From Cohnella herbarum (lineage in GTDB: Bacteria > Bacillota > Bacilli > Paenibacillales > Paenibacillaceae): a stretch of DNA of 64,000 bases. The stretch covers positions 2,232,001 to 2,296,000 of the forward strand of contig NZ_CP051680.1 of assembly GCF_012849095.1 (NCBI RefSeq), given 5' to 3'. This document shows positions 34,640-43,672 of this stretch, one piece after another (within the stretch, counting starts at the first letter, position 1; each line of letters opens with the position of its first letter). The notes below the pieces were generated by a model, which was not told the origin of the DNA, ran no database searches, and saw nothing but the letters and a program-made list of their open reading frames with translations. The translations under genes and the position numbers were made by a program.

Positions 34640-36394
34640 TCAGATGAGAGGCTGAACGCTTCCCGGCGCAAGCGCGGTTTCCGCGCGGAACAGATCGGCG
34701 AGCGCACGCACTTCTTTCGCGGTTTTGCAGCGGAACACATCCTCTAGAAGTTTGCGGCTATCCGAAGCCTTCGTACGCAGGATGCTCTCCTTCACGGGAA
34801 GAATCGCTTGCGCCGACAAGCTAAGCTCCTCGATCCCCAAACCTAGCCATATCGGAATCGCGTTTACGTCGCCCGCGATTTCGCCGCAGATGCTTACGGG
34901 TATCCCTTGCGCTTTAGCTGCGTTGGTCACCGTGCGGATCATGCGCAGGATGGCAGGATGATAAGGCTCGTACATATGGCTGATCTGTTCGTTCATCCGA
35001 TCGACGGCTAGCGTAAATTGGATCAAATCGTTCGTCCCGATGCTGAAGAACGCCACTTCCTCGGCCAATAAATCCGCGATCGCGACCGCTGCCGGAACCT
35101 CGATCATGATGCCCGCTTTCGTAAAAGCGCGATGAGGGATTCCCTCCTCACTCAGCTCCCGTTTGGCTTCGGCCAACACTTCGTTCGCTTCCCGAACTTC
35201 CTCTACGGAAGTGATCAGCGGATACATAATCTGAACGTCGCCATACTCTGAAGCGCGAAGAATCGCGCGAAGCTGCGTTTTGAATAAATCTTTACGCTCC
35301 AAGCTGAATCGGATCGCCCTGAAACCAAGAAAAGGATTTTCCTCTTCGGGCAGCTCGTAGTAATCAAGCTGTTTATCCCCGCCGATATCGAGCGTTCGGA
35401 TAATCAGCGTCTCGCCCTTAAGCTTCTGCACGACCGCCCGATAAACTTCGAACTGCTCCTCTTCGGTCGGAAAATGGCTCCTGTCCATATAGAGGAATTC
35501 AGTGCGGAATAATCCGACTCCCTTCGCTCCGTTACTGAGCGCAGCCTCCAGTTCCTTCAAAGAGCTAATATTAGCGGCCAACGTTATGGAAACTCCATCC
35601 GGCGTTACGGAAGGCACTTCGGCAATCGTTAGCAGTTGTTCTCTTACGGCGATCTGCCGTTTGCGCAAATCCGTATACCTGGACACCGTTTCCGACGATG
35701 GGTCGACTTGAAGCATGCCGGTACCGCCGTCGATAATGAGTAAATCCCCGGTATTGATCGTTTGCTCGATCTTTCCTTCCACGCCCATGACCATCGGGAT
35801 CCCGAAAGCTCTCGCCATGATCGCTGCATGCGAGGTCGGACTTCCGACCATCGTGACGATTCCCAGCACGAGCTCCGGCTTCAGATGAACGAGCTGAGAC
35901 GGGGATAGCTCCCTAACGACGAGAACGAAAGGTTGCGTATCTTCGGGCAAGGAAATATCGGGAGCTCCCAGCAAATGCTTAAGCAGCCTATTTCCCACGT
36001 CCTTAATATCGAGCGCCCGCTCCTTCATATACTCGTCGTCCAGAAGATCGAACATCGTAACGAAATGGTCGATCGCTTCCTTAACGGCGACCTCGGCGAC
36101 CTTGTATTGTCTTTGAATAATCCCTTGAATTTCATTCATGAACACAGGATCTTCAAGAATCGCCAAATGCGCGTCGAAGATGCTTGCTTCCTCCGAACCG
36201 ACGACTTCGTCCAGTTCCGTTTTCATTTGGTTGATCTCGGTCTTGGAGCGACGAATTCCTTCATACAGCCTATCGAACTCTTTGGCCAAATCCGCCACGT
36301 CGATCTTCTGATCCGGAAGTTCCCATTCCCAATGCGGGAGAACGAACGCTTTCCCTATAGCAATTCCTTGCGAGGCCCCCAAAGCTTGTATCAT
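34640..36394 (-). CDS. ptsP: Phosphoenolpyruvate-protein phosphotransferase (PTS enzyme I)
   Basis: A 584-residue enzyme I. The phosphorylated histidine is His189 in GSPTSHAAIMARA, the same position as in E. coli EI. The PEP-binding barrel shows FRTEFLYMDR, FLGFRAIRFSL and SICGEIAGD. It transfers phosphate from PEP to HPr. Its ATG overlaps the stop of the EIICBA gene (ATGA at 36391-36394). No ptsH lies between or beside them; the only HPr-like gene in this window lacks the active-site histidine, so the true HPr must be elsewhere. Confidence 0.97.
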   Translation of the reverse strand: MIQALGASQGIAIGKAFVLPHWEWELPDQKIDVADLAKEFDRLYEGIRRSKTEINQMKTELDEVVGSEEASIFDAHLAILEDPVFMNEIQGIIQRQYKVAEVAVKEAIDHFVTMFDLLDDEYMKERALDIKDVGNRLLKHLLGAPDISLPEDTQPFVLVVRELSPSQLVHLKPELVLGIVTMVGSPTSHAAIMARAFGIPMVMGVEGKIEQTINTGDLLIIDGGTGMLQVDPSSETVSRYTDLRKRQIAVREQLLTIAEVPSVTPDGVSITLAANISSLKELEAALSNGAKGVGLFRTEFLYMDRSHFPTEEEQFEVYRAVVQKLKGETLIIRTLDIGGDKQLDYYELPEEENPFLGFRAIRFSLERKDLFKTQLRAILRASEYGDVQIMYPLITSVEEVREANEVLAEAKRELSEEGIPHRAFTKAGIMIEVPAAVAIADLLAEEVAFFSIGTNDLIQFTLAVDRMNEQISHMYEPYHPAILRMIRTVTNAAKAQGIPVSICGEIAGDVNAIPIWLGLGIEELSLSAQAILPVKESILRTKASDSRKLLEDVFRCKTAKEVRALADLFRAETALAPGSVQPLI

Positions 36395-38277
36395 TTCTCC
36401 GCCCCCTTGTTCTCTCTCTGATGCACGACAACCGACATGACGGCCGCTTGACCTTTTTTAACAACCTTGTACGGTGCAAACCGCCACGATTTAACGATAT
36501 CGCTATTGGTTATGACCATAGGCGTCGCCAACGATTTGGCGTGTTGCTTCAAAGTCGGAAGATGGAATTTCAGCAATGGCTGACCGGGAGAAACTTCATC
36601 CCCCATCTTCACTAGGAGCGTAAAGCCCTTGCCTTCCATCTGCGAGGTATTAATGCCGACATGCAGCAGAACCTCTAGTCCGTCTTTCGTCAGCAAACCG
36701 ATCGCATGCATCGAAGGGTGGATGTGAATGATCTTTCCTTGTACGGGAGCGACCAGCTCTCCTTTGTCCGGAATGAACGCGACGCCGCGACCGACCAATC
36801 GTTGGGCGAAAATCGGATCATCCACCTCTTCGAGGGGAATCATCCTGCCCTGGACGGGGGAATGAAACTGCACTTGTTGAACGTCCATCTGCATATGCTT
36901 ATGTATTTCTTCGCGGATAAGCTCGGAGAACGTTCCGAACACGACCTGAACATGACCTCCGCCGAGCCGAATAACGCCGGCCGCGCCCAAGTGGCGAAGC
37001 GATTGCACGTCGACTTTCCGGTCATCCTCCAGCGTAAGCCTCAACCGCGTGATACAAGCCTCAAGCCGAACCATATTTTCTTTGCCGCCCAAGGCTTGCA
37101 GGATCAGGGGCGCCCGATAAGGGATATCGCCTGCCCAGTCGTCCAACCGGGTGGCGTCTTCGCGTCCGGGCGTCGCCAATTGGAAGCGACGAATGCTCCA
37201 TCGGAACATGACGTAATAGATCAGTCCCGTCGCAATGCCGATCGGCAAGAGCAACCAACCCTTTTGCGCCAGCGGCATATTTACTAGATACTCCAGCGCT
37301 CCCGCAGAGAAGGTAAAACCATGATGAATGTCGAGCTCGTAGACAAGCCACATTAATCCGCCCGACAAAAGAGCGTGAATGAGGAACAGGTACGGGGCCA
37401 CGAATAAAAAGGCAAATTCGATCGGCTCCGTCACGCCGGTGAGGAAAGAACTCAGCGCGGCTACCCGGAATTGCTTCTTCGTCTTGGGCTTCAAATCCTC
37501 GCGAGCTTCGTGAATAATCGCGAACGCGACAGCCGGCAGCGCGAACATCATCGTCGGATACAATCCGGCCATGAATATGCCCGCGGATGGATCGCCCGCG
37601 AAGAAGCGCGGCAAATCGCCGAAGTAAACCGCTCCATCGGCCCCTTCGTATTGCCCGACTTGGAACCAAAAGAGGTTATTCAATAGATGATGGAGGCCGA
37701 ACGCCACCAGAATGCGATGCAAAAATCCGTACAGGAAAATACCGAAGCCGCCTGCGGAATAAACCAAAGTTCCCGCGGATGCCGCCCAGCTTCTTAAGCC
37801 TTCTCCGACTCCGATCATGACCCAAGCAAATACGAGAGCTACGACGCTCATGAATAAAGGAACGAACCGGGAGCCCCCGAAAAAATGCAGAAATTCCGGC
37901 AACTGGAAGGATTTGAACCGATCGTGCGCCCAGCCTGAAATAATCCCGATCACGGCTCCCGCGAACATCGATGGTTGAACGCCGTTAGGATCGTAAGTGA
38001 CGGTGACGATTTGGAAAATAAACATGCCGGTTAACGCGGCCATTCCCGCGGTCGCCGTCTGGTTCGACATTCCGAGCGCGATGCCGATCGCGAACACGTA
38101 CGGAATGTATTGGAAGATGGCCATCCCCGCAGCATAAAGAAGCTCGGGCACCTGTGGCCATCCGAACGAATCCCATGGCAGTCGCGCGAGCATTAGGAAA
38201 ATGGCCGCGGCCGGAAGCACCGTCATCGGCAGCATCATCGCCCGGCCCAATCTCTGCAGATATCCTATACCATACAT
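36391..38277 (-). CDS. PTS permease EIICBA, glucose/N-acetylglucosamine family
   Basis: A 628-residue three-domain permease. EIIC (residues 1-~365) spans the membrane with about ten helices. EIIB has the phospho-cysteine Cys408 in EACITRLRL. EIIA has phospho-histidine His539 in LLHVGINT and ends near 620. Domain order C-B-A and the GLHHLLNN segment fit the GlcNAc/glucose group; I cannot choose the sugar. AAGGAGGATAGGA precedes the ATG. It is followed, with overlap, by enzyme I. The gene has a long leader that contains a complex hairpin. Confidence 0.94.
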   Translation of the reverse strand: MYGIGYLQRLGRAMMLPMTVLPAAAIFLMLARLPWDSFGWPQVPELLYAAGMAIFQYIPYVFAIGIALGMSNQTATAGMAALTGMFIFQIVTVTYDPNGVQPSMFAGAVIGIISGWAHDRFKSFQLPEFLHFFGGSRFVPLFMSVVALVFAWVMIGVGEGLRSWAASAGTLVYSAGGFGIFLYGFLHRILVAFGLHHLLNNLFWFQVGQYEGADGAVYFGDLPRFFAGDPSAGIFMAGLYPTMMFALPAVAFAIIHEAREDLKPKTKKQFRVAALSSFLTGVTEPIEFAFLFVAPYLFLIHALLSGGLMWLVYELDIHHGFTFSAGALEYLVNMPLAQKGWLLLPIGIATGLIYYVMFRWSIRRFQLATPGREDATRLDDWAGDIPYRAPLILQALGGKENMVRLEACITRLRLTLEDDRKVDVQSLRHLGAAGVIRLGGGHVQVVFGTFSELIREEIHKHMQMDVQQVQFHSPVQGRMIPLEEVDDPIFAQRLVGRGVAFIPDKGELVAPVQGKIIHIHPSMHAIGLLTKDGLEVLLHVGINTSQMEGKGFTLLVKMGDEVSPGQPLLKFHLPTLKQHAKSLATPMVITNSDIVKSWRFAPYKVVKKGQAAVMSVVVHQRENKGAEK

Positions 38278-38350
38278 TTCTCCTATCCTCCTTCCGAACG
38301 GTTTCTGACAGTGTGCGGGGATTTAAAACTAATATAGATAATCCGAAAAA

Positions 38351-38472
38351 AGGACAAAGATGTATCTCTCGTAAGAGTTTACGTCCGCCTCTTGGAGCCC
38401 ATTGCCACCTTATTAACCTAATCAGGCAATGGGCGGAGAGGAAGCGGCTGGAGAGAGATACATCGTCGTCCT
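38351..38472 (-). ncRNA. Structured leader / three-way-junction RNA with terminator upstream of the PTS operon
   Basis: On the minus strand AGGAC-(3 nt)-GATGTATCTCTC pairs with GAGAGATACATC-(3 nt)-GTCCT (17 bp with a symmetric internal loop). Inside are a small hairpin (GTAA/TTAC) and a long hairpin (GCCCATTGCC with GGCAATGGGC, extended by CCTCT/AGAGG and CCG/CGG). The closing helix is followed directly by TTTTTT. The form is that of a riboswitch-like aptamer or an elaborate terminator. It lies 25 bases after the CoA-binding protein gene and about 75 bases before the EIICBA start. I match it to no known RNA class. Confidence 0.55.
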
Positions 38473-38496
38473 CAACCGTAGATTATCTACAATGTT

Positions 38497-38931
38497 TTAA
38501 TTCGAACCTTTACCGTTCGGGAGGAGGATGGAGTCCTCGACTTTAATGCAGCGGTCCATAATCATCCGGAGACCGCCTTCCGTGGCGATCGACGCGGCTT
38601 CTTCGTTCGCGATGCCTAGTTGGAGCCACAACGTCTTAGCGCCGACGTCAACGGCTTCCTGGGCGATCGGAGGCGTATGCTCCGGGCGCCGGAAAACGTT
38701 AACGATATCGATCGGAACGGGAACGTCCTTCAGGGAAGCATAACTCGTCTCGCCGAGAATGGACGTCGCCTTCGGATTAACCGGGATAATCTTGTATCCC
38801 TTTTGCTGCATCGCTTCTGAAACCATATACGACACTTTAGAGTGATCATCGGATAATCCGACGACCGCGATCGTTTGCGAATCCTGCAAAATTTGCTTGA
38901 TTTCATCGCGCGACGGATGTATGTACGACAT
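38497..38931 (-). CDS. CoA-binding domain protein (YccU-like)
   Basis: A 144-residue Rossmann-fold protein of the CoA_binding_2 family: TIAVVGLSDDHSKVSYMVSEAMQQKGY, IIPVNPKA, ILGETSYASLKDVP, IDIVNVFRRPEH, KTLWLQLGI and MDRCIKVE. It binds CoA in structural studies; its role is unknown. It lies 34 bases downstream of aroA on the same strand and is probably co-transcribed with it. Confidence 0.92.
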   Translation of the reverse strand: MSYIHPSRDEIKQILQDSQTIAVVGLSDDHSKVSYMVSEAMQQKGYKIIPVNPKATSILGETSYASLKDVPVPIDIVNVFRRPEHTPPIAQEAVDVGAKTLWLQLGIANEEAASIATEGGLRMIMDRCIKVEDSILLPNGKGSN

Positions 38932-38965
38932 CTTAACATGCCTCCCTATTGGTTCTGGATTCGTT

Positions 38966-40258
38966 TTAGTCTACCCACTCGACCTTGGCGCCAAGCGATT
39001 TGAGATGATCGAAATAGATCGGATACGACTTCGCGACATGATGCGCGTCCTTAATGCGAATCGGCTGCGCGGAACGCAAACCTACGATCGTCAGCGCCAT
39101 GATCACTCTGTGGTCGAAGTGAGCGTCGATTTCGACCCCGCCTTCAACGCCTTCGGGACGGCCGTGCACGATGATCTCGTCTTGCTTCTCTTCGACGCGG
39201 GCTCCAGCTTTGCGAAGCTCGGCCAAGTAGTCCGTAATTCGGTCGCATTCCTTATAGCGCAAGTTTTCCACGTTGTAGAAACGGGACGTTCCTTCGGCGA
39301 ATACGGCCGCCGCAACCATCGCGAGCACGCCGTCGGTAAATTCGTCTCCGTCGAATTCGCCCGCGGTCAAACGACCGTTCCCCTTCACGTGAACGATTCC
39401 GTTCTCGTGCGTTAGAGGGACGTTCATCGCGCGCAATACGTCAACGACGGCACGCTCGCCTTGTTTGCTGTCTTCCATAAGGCGATGAACGATAACGTCC
39501 GATTCCGTTACCGAAGAGGCGGCCAAGATCGCCGCGGAGCCTGGATAGTCTCCCTGCACCGTATACGTCTGAGCTTTATATTTCTGCTTGCCGGGAATCC
39601 GGTAATGCATCAGATCTTCCGAAGCTTCGATCACGATGCCCGCTTGCGCCAATACTTCGAGCGTCTGTCCGATCACGACCTTGGATTTCAAGTCGTGCAG
39701 CACTTCGATTTCGCTGTCTTCATCCAATAGGGGCGTCAAGAACAGCAATGAGCTTAAAAACTGCGAACTGACATTGCCCGACACTTGAATTTTACCGCCC
39801 CGGGGATTGCCGCCTTTGATCGTCATCGGCAGACGCCCGTTCTGATGCTCGATGGTTACGCCCATGCTCTCTAGCGCCACGATCAGATCGTTGTGCGGAC
39901 GTTTGCCAAGCGACTCGGGATAAGCATTGACGAAATGTACTTCAGGCAGCAACGCCGCGACCGACATGACGAAACGCAACACCGCTCCCGCGTTGCCGAC
40001 GTTCAGTTCTTTGGTCGCGCGCGGGTTCCGCCCGAAGCCGGTGATCACGATTTTCTCGTCATCCTCTTCCACCACGGCCCCTAGATCGCGGATACAGCGC
40101 CGCATTGCTTCGCCGTCCTCGCTATGGGCCGGATAGAGAATCGTGCTTGTCCCTTCCGCTAACGCGGAAACGAGCAAATAACGCGTCGTATAATTTTTCG
40201 AGGATAGCGCTTGAATTTCTCCTTCGAGCTTTCCGGTTGGGGTAACGATCATATCCAT
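38966..40258 (-). CDS. aroA: 3-phosphoshikimate 1-carboxyvinyltransferase (EPSP synthase), divergent PEP-site motif
   Basis: A 430-residue EPSP synthase of the shikimate pathway, joining shikimate-3-phosphate and PEP. Recognisable segments are SSKNYTTRYL (catalytic Lys), GNAG, RPHNDL, VSGNVSSQFLSSLL, GDYPGSAAILAA, DEFTDGVLAM and LRYKECDRI. The PEP/glyphosate loop reads GNAGAVLRF instead of GNAGTAMRP or GNSGTTIRL, so the residues equivalent to E. coli Thr97 and Pro101 are Ala and Phe. This fits the less common class of EPSPS. The ATG at 40258 follows AAGGAGCGTGTTATTC. Confidence 0.94.
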   Translation of the reverse strand: MDMIVTPTGKLEGEIQALSSKNYTTRYLLVSALAEGTSTILYPAHSEDGEAMRRCIRDLGAVVEEDDEKIVITGFGRNPRATKELNVGNAGAVLRFVMSVAALLPEVHFVNAYPESLGKRPHNDLIVALESMGVTIEHQNGRLPMTIKGGNPRGGKIQVSGNVSSQFLSSLLFLTPLLDEDSEIEVLHDLKSKVVIGQTLEVLAQAGIVIEASEDLMHYRIPGKQKYKAQTYTVQGDYPGSAAILAASSVTESDVIVHRLMEDSKQGERAVVDVLRAMNVPLTHENGIVHVKGNGRLTAGEFDGDEFTDGVLAMVAAAVFAEGTSRFYNVENLRYKECDRITDYLAELRKAGARVEEKQDEIIVHGRPEGVEGGVEIDAHFDHRVIMALTIVGLRSAQPIRIKDAHHVAKSYPIYFDHLKSLGAKVEWVD

Positions 40259-40279
40259 GAATAACACGCTCCTTGGAAA

Positions 40280-40660
40280 CTATGTATGTAGTAGATCCCC
40301 TAATCCGACGCCAAGAACCGTTAAAGCGATCCCTCCGACGTAGGTTAAGGCCAGATAGTAAACTAACGTTTTCTTTGATCCGTTGCGATAAAGCGTCGCT
40401 TTCTGGACGTTTAAGGTGGAATAGGTCGTTAAACCTCCCAATACGCCAATGCCGGCGAACGCATACGTTGCCGCATGCTCCCGCTCCAGATTCAGTCCTA
40501 TAAACAGGCCGATCACGAAAGCACCTAGAACATTTACGAATAACGTTCCGTAATAGCCAGGTTTGCCCTTGAGAACGGTTAAACGACCGATTCCGTATCG
40601 CAGCAACGCTCCGATCGATCCGCCGATCCCCACCAAGGCGGCTAACCCTAATCCGTTCAT
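40280..40660 (-). CDS. crcB: Fluoride efflux transporter CrcB, second subunit
   Basis: A 126-residue four-helix membrane protein with the CrcB/Fluc signatures GGSIGALLRYGIGR, GTLFVNVLGAFVIGLFIG and GVLGGLTTYSTL. Its ATG overlaps the stop of the preceding crcB (ATGA at 40657-40660). The pair probably forms a heterodimeric fluoride channel, as in other Gram-positives with tandem crcB genes. Confidence 0.95.
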   Translation of the reverse strand: MNGLGLAALVGIGGSIGALLRYGIGRLTVLKGKPGYYGTLFVNVLGAFVIGLFIGLNLEREHAATYAFAGIGVLGGLTTYSTLNVQKATLYRNGSKKTLVYYLALTYVGGIALTVLGVGLGDLLHT

Positions 40661-41040
40661 GCGCCGCGGCCCCTTCCCCAACCGATCCCCTTAGATGCCA
40701 ACAACCAACCGCCCGCTCCGCTAACCAGCAAATAAACGATTGCCGAACCGTAAGCTTCGGACTGGAATAGGTGCCACAACTGACCGCTAAAAGCGCTGAA
40801 CGTCGTGAACGAACCCAGAAAACCCGTACCGATGACGTCGCTTATCCAAACGGGCGCAGAAGATCGATTCAATAACCAACCCGTCAACAGGCCGAGGAGC
40901 AAGGAGCCGACCAGATTAATCATTAGCGTAGCCCAAGGGAACGCTGCCGGATCCGTGTATCGCGGAAAAAGAAATCCGATCTCATAACGGGCGATTGCCC
41001 CCAAGAACCCAGCTACGGCAACGCCGATCGCGATCTTCAT
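40657..41040 (-). CDS. crcB: Fluoride efflux transporter CrcB, first subunit
   Basis: A 127-residue four-helix protein: GFLGAIARYEIGFLF, WATLMINLVGSLLLGLLTG, GTGFLGSFTTFSAFS. It is the upstream member of the tandem crcB pair. I looked for a fluoride riboswitch in the short space upstream and did not find its conserved elements. Confidence 0.95.
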   Translation of the reverse strand: MKIAIGVAVAGFLGAIARYEIGFLFPRYTDPAAFPWATLMINLVGSLLLGLLTGWLLNRSSAPVWISDVIGTGFLGSFTTFSAFSGQLWHLFQSEAYGSAIVYLLVSGAGGWLLASKGIGWGRGRGA

Positions 41041-41123
41041 CGTTTCCCCCGTCCTTACATTGACAGCCCTTGCGCAGTTTCATATGATGAACCTATATTC
41101 AGAAGAAGAAAGGTTGGCCGATC

Positions 41124-41429
41124 ATGAGCAACTATGCGACCATTACAGTCGAACAACTTAAATCCCGGTTAGATGCCGGAGAACAAATTCACCTCATCGA
41201 CGTTCGCGAGGAAGAAGAAGTCGCGCAAGGCATGATTCCAGGAGCGTTACACTTGCCTTTAGGACAGGTTCCGCAGCAGTTAGCCTCGATTCCGAAAGAC
41301 GAAGAAGTTATTTTCATTTGCCGTAGCGGATATCGCAGCGATCAAGCTTGCCAATACTTATCGTCGCTCGGTTATACGGGAACGACGAACCTCGTTGGCG
41401 GAATGCTTGCTTGGAACCAGCTTCCTTAA
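41124..41429 (+). CDS. Rhodanese-like domain protein
   Basis: A 101-residue single-domain rhodanese. The active cysteine is Cys66 in FICRSGYRSD, and the N-terminal LIDVREEEEVAQGMIPGA is typical. It would transfer or bind sulfane sulfur. AGAAGAAAGGTTGGCCGATC precedes the ATG. It is divergent from crcB. Confidence 0.95.
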   Translation: MSNYATITVEQLKSRLDAGEQIHLIDVREEEEVAQGMIPGALHLPLGQVPQQLASIPKDEEVIFICRSGYRSDQACQYLSSLGYTGTTNLVGGMLAWNQLP

Positions 41430-41638
41430 TATCGCGGTTTAGAAACCTCGTCCATTAGCAAAACCGGTACTTCGAAAGGCGTGCGATCGGACGCGTCTAC
41501 CGTCTCTTGCTCGGAATCGTAGGCATGGCGCCTCGTCTCCAGCAAAGCGTTGGCTCGTTCCCTCCGCACCGCCAGCCATAAGAGATGGCATCTTCGAGGC
41601 CTATCCCCCGACAACATCGTATAGCCCAACCCGCGCAC
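41426..41638 (-). pseudogene. Doubtful 70-codon ORF, possible degenerate gene remnant
   Basis: A minus-strand ORF starting with GTG overlaps the rhodanese stop by four bases. Its N-terminal stretch, with in-frame codons upstream, reads STLKSIVVRVRGLGYTML and vaguely recalls the C-terminal end of a winged-helix response regulator; the rest resembles nothing known to me. There is an in-frame TGA just upstream. The gap 41430-41802 otherwise shows no gene or terminator. Confidence 0.2.
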
Positions 41639-41802
41639 CCGGACAACAATCGACTTGAGCGTCGATTTAACCGTTCACGAGTTCCCCATTCCTTGATTTT
41701 ACGCTTTTAATATCATAGCATATCGATCCTAAGGTATAAAACGACGAGTTTATCCGTAACTTTGATAGTGTACGAACACATCGTCAAAGGTGATGCTGCA
41801 TA

Positions 41803-42093
41803 TTGGACAATAATCGAATGATCTCGCATTCCGAGCAACCGCTTCGCCGTCTACTAGATCCGTCATACCCTCTTTGCAGGGAAGACGTATTATGGGCGTT
41901 AGGCTTCATCAAGAAAAAAGTGGCCGACGGAGCGCCCGAATGGTCGGGGCTCGATCGGCCACAGCTGCTTGCCCATTTTGCCTGTTTCGCGGATATGGCC
42001 TTGTTGCTGCTGCATCGACGCAGTCCAAGCTCTCAAGAGACCGCGTGCTTCCGCGCGATGTTGGGCGAGTTCCTGCCGCGCGATTTAAACTAA
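41803..42093 (+). CDS. Hypothetical protein
   Basis: A 96-residue protein starting with TTG behind AAAGGTGATG. It is soluble, with an amphipathic central helix ([19 protein letters not shown]) and no recognised domain. It converges on gnd with a four-base overlap of stop codons (42090-42093). Confidence 0.55.
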   Translation: MDNNRMISHSEQPLRRLLDPSYPLCREDVLWALGFIKKKVADGAPEWSGLDRPQLLAHFACFADMALLLLHRRSPSSQETACFRAMLGEFLPRDLN

Positions 42094-43505
42094 GAGTTCA
42101 TCCAGTTGTGGTGGAAGGAACCTTCTTTGTCCAAACGCTTGAACGTATGGGCTCCGAAATAATCGCGTTGCGCTTGCAGCAAGTTAGCCGGCAGACGCTC
42201 CGAACGGTAGCTGTCATAGTACGCGATGGCGCTAGCGAACGAAGGAACCGGAACGCCGTACGCGATGGCCGTGGACACGACTTCGCGCCATGCATCCTGA
42301 TAGGACTCCACGATGTTCTTGAAGTACTCGTCCAGCAACAGATTGCGAAGCTGCGGCTCGCGATCGTACGCGTCTTTGATGTTTTGCAAGAACCGCGCGC
42401 GGATGATGCAACCGCCGCGGAAAATCATCGCGATGTCGCCGTAACGCAAATCCCATCCGTATTCGTCGGAAGCTGCGCGCATTTGCGCGAAGCCCTGCGC
42501 GTACGAGCAAATTTTGCTGGCGAACAGCGCCTTGCGCACGCTCTCGATGAATGCGGCTTTATCGCCTTGGAAAGCTTTCGTTTTCGGCCCTTTAAGCACT
42601 TTGCTTGCGGCAACGCGCTCTTCCTTCATTGCGGAGAGGAAACGGGAGAAAACGGATTCCGTGATGATGGATAGCGGCACGCCTAGATCGAGGGCGCTTT
42701 GGCTTGTCCATTTTCCTGTTCCTTTTTGGCCTGCGGCATCGAGGATAACGTCTACCATCGGTTTGCCGGTTTCCGGATCCTTCTGAGCGAAAATATCCGT
42801 CGTGATCTCGATCAAGTAGCTATCGAGCTCGCCTTTGTTCCATTCGCCGAAGATGTTGTGCAGTTCGTCCGTGGAAACGCCCAGTACGTCTTTCAACAAT
42901 TGATAAGCTTCGCAGATCAATTGCATGTCGCCGTATTCGATCCCGTTATGCACCATTTTGACATAGTGTCCGGCACCGTCCGGTCCGATATATGTACAAC
43001 ATGGGTCGCCGTTCACTTTAGCGGAAATGCCCGTAAGGATCGGCTCTACTAAACGGTAAGCTTCCTCCGGTCCGCCCGGCATGATGGAAGGCCCTTTAAG
43101 CGCGCCTTCTTCTCCGCCGGAAACGCCCGTTCCGATGAAGTGGAAACCTTTCGCTTTAAGGTCATTGCTGCGGCGTTGCGTGTCGGGGAAATACGCGTTG
43201 CCGCCATCGATAATAATATCGCCTTGATCCAAATGCGGAATGAGGGATTCGATCGTTGCATCCGTTCCCGCTCCGGCTTGAACCATGATCAGAATTTTAC
43301 GAGGTTTCTCAAGAGAAGCCACGAATTCTTCCACGGAATACGTTCCGACAAGGTTTTTGCCTTTGCCGTCCGTATTCAGCAAATCGTCCGTTTTCTCTCT
43401 CGAGCGGTTATATACCGCGACGGTAAATCCACGGCTCTCGATGTTGAGAGCAAGGTTACGTCCCATTACGGCTAAGCCGACGACGCCAATGTTTGCATTC
43501 GACAT
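42090..43505 (-). CDS. gnd: 6-phosphogluconate dehydrogenase (decarboxylating)
   Basis: A 471-residue enzyme of the oxidative pentose phosphate pathway that makes ribulose 5-phosphate, CO2 and NAD(P)H. Signatures are [21 protein letters not shown] (Rossmann), [29 protein letters not shown], the catalytic segment [14 protein letters not shown] and [10 protein letters not shown] near the end. I place the start at the second Met (43505), which gives the usual MSNANIG N-terminus; the Met at 43517 has AAAAGG too close to it. Confidence 0.97.
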   Translation of the reverse strand: MSNANIGVVGLAVMGRNLALNIESRGFTVAVYNRSREKTDDLLNTDGKGKNLVGTYSVEEFVASLEKPRKILIMVQAGAGTDATIESLIPHLDQGDIIIDGGNAYFPDTQRRSNDLKAKGFHFIGTGVSGGEEGALKGPSIMPGGPEEAYRLVEPILTGISAKVNGDPCCTYIGPDGAGHYVKMVHNGIEYGDMQLICEAYQLLKDVLGVSTDELHNIFGEWNKGELDSYLIEITTDIFAQKDPETGKPMVDVILDAAGQKGTGKWTSQSALDLGVPLSIITESVFSRFLSAMKEERVAASKVLKGPKTKAFQGDKAAFIESVRKALFASKICSYAQGFAQMRAASDEYGWDLRYGDIAMIFRGGCIIRARFLQNIKDAYDREPQLRNLLLDEYFKNIVESYQDAWREVVSTAIAYGVPVPSFASAIAYYDSYRSERLPANLLQAQRDYFGAHTFKRLDKEGSFHHNWMNS

Positions 43506-43672
43506 GGTTTTATTCATCCTTTTAGTACAAAATTTTCACAATAGGATTATTGTACTCTTTTTACGCGCAGATGAAAACCTCCATTTACTTTTCCATGATT
43601 GCCCATTTTCCTCTTGATTTTTTCGGTTACTTATTATTTAATAGTATATATAAAAAGTAAAGGGATGTGTTA

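Noticed and set aside
41041..41123. Fluoride riboswitch upstream of crcB
   Set aside because: The conserved aptamer sequence blocks could not be found in this short space.
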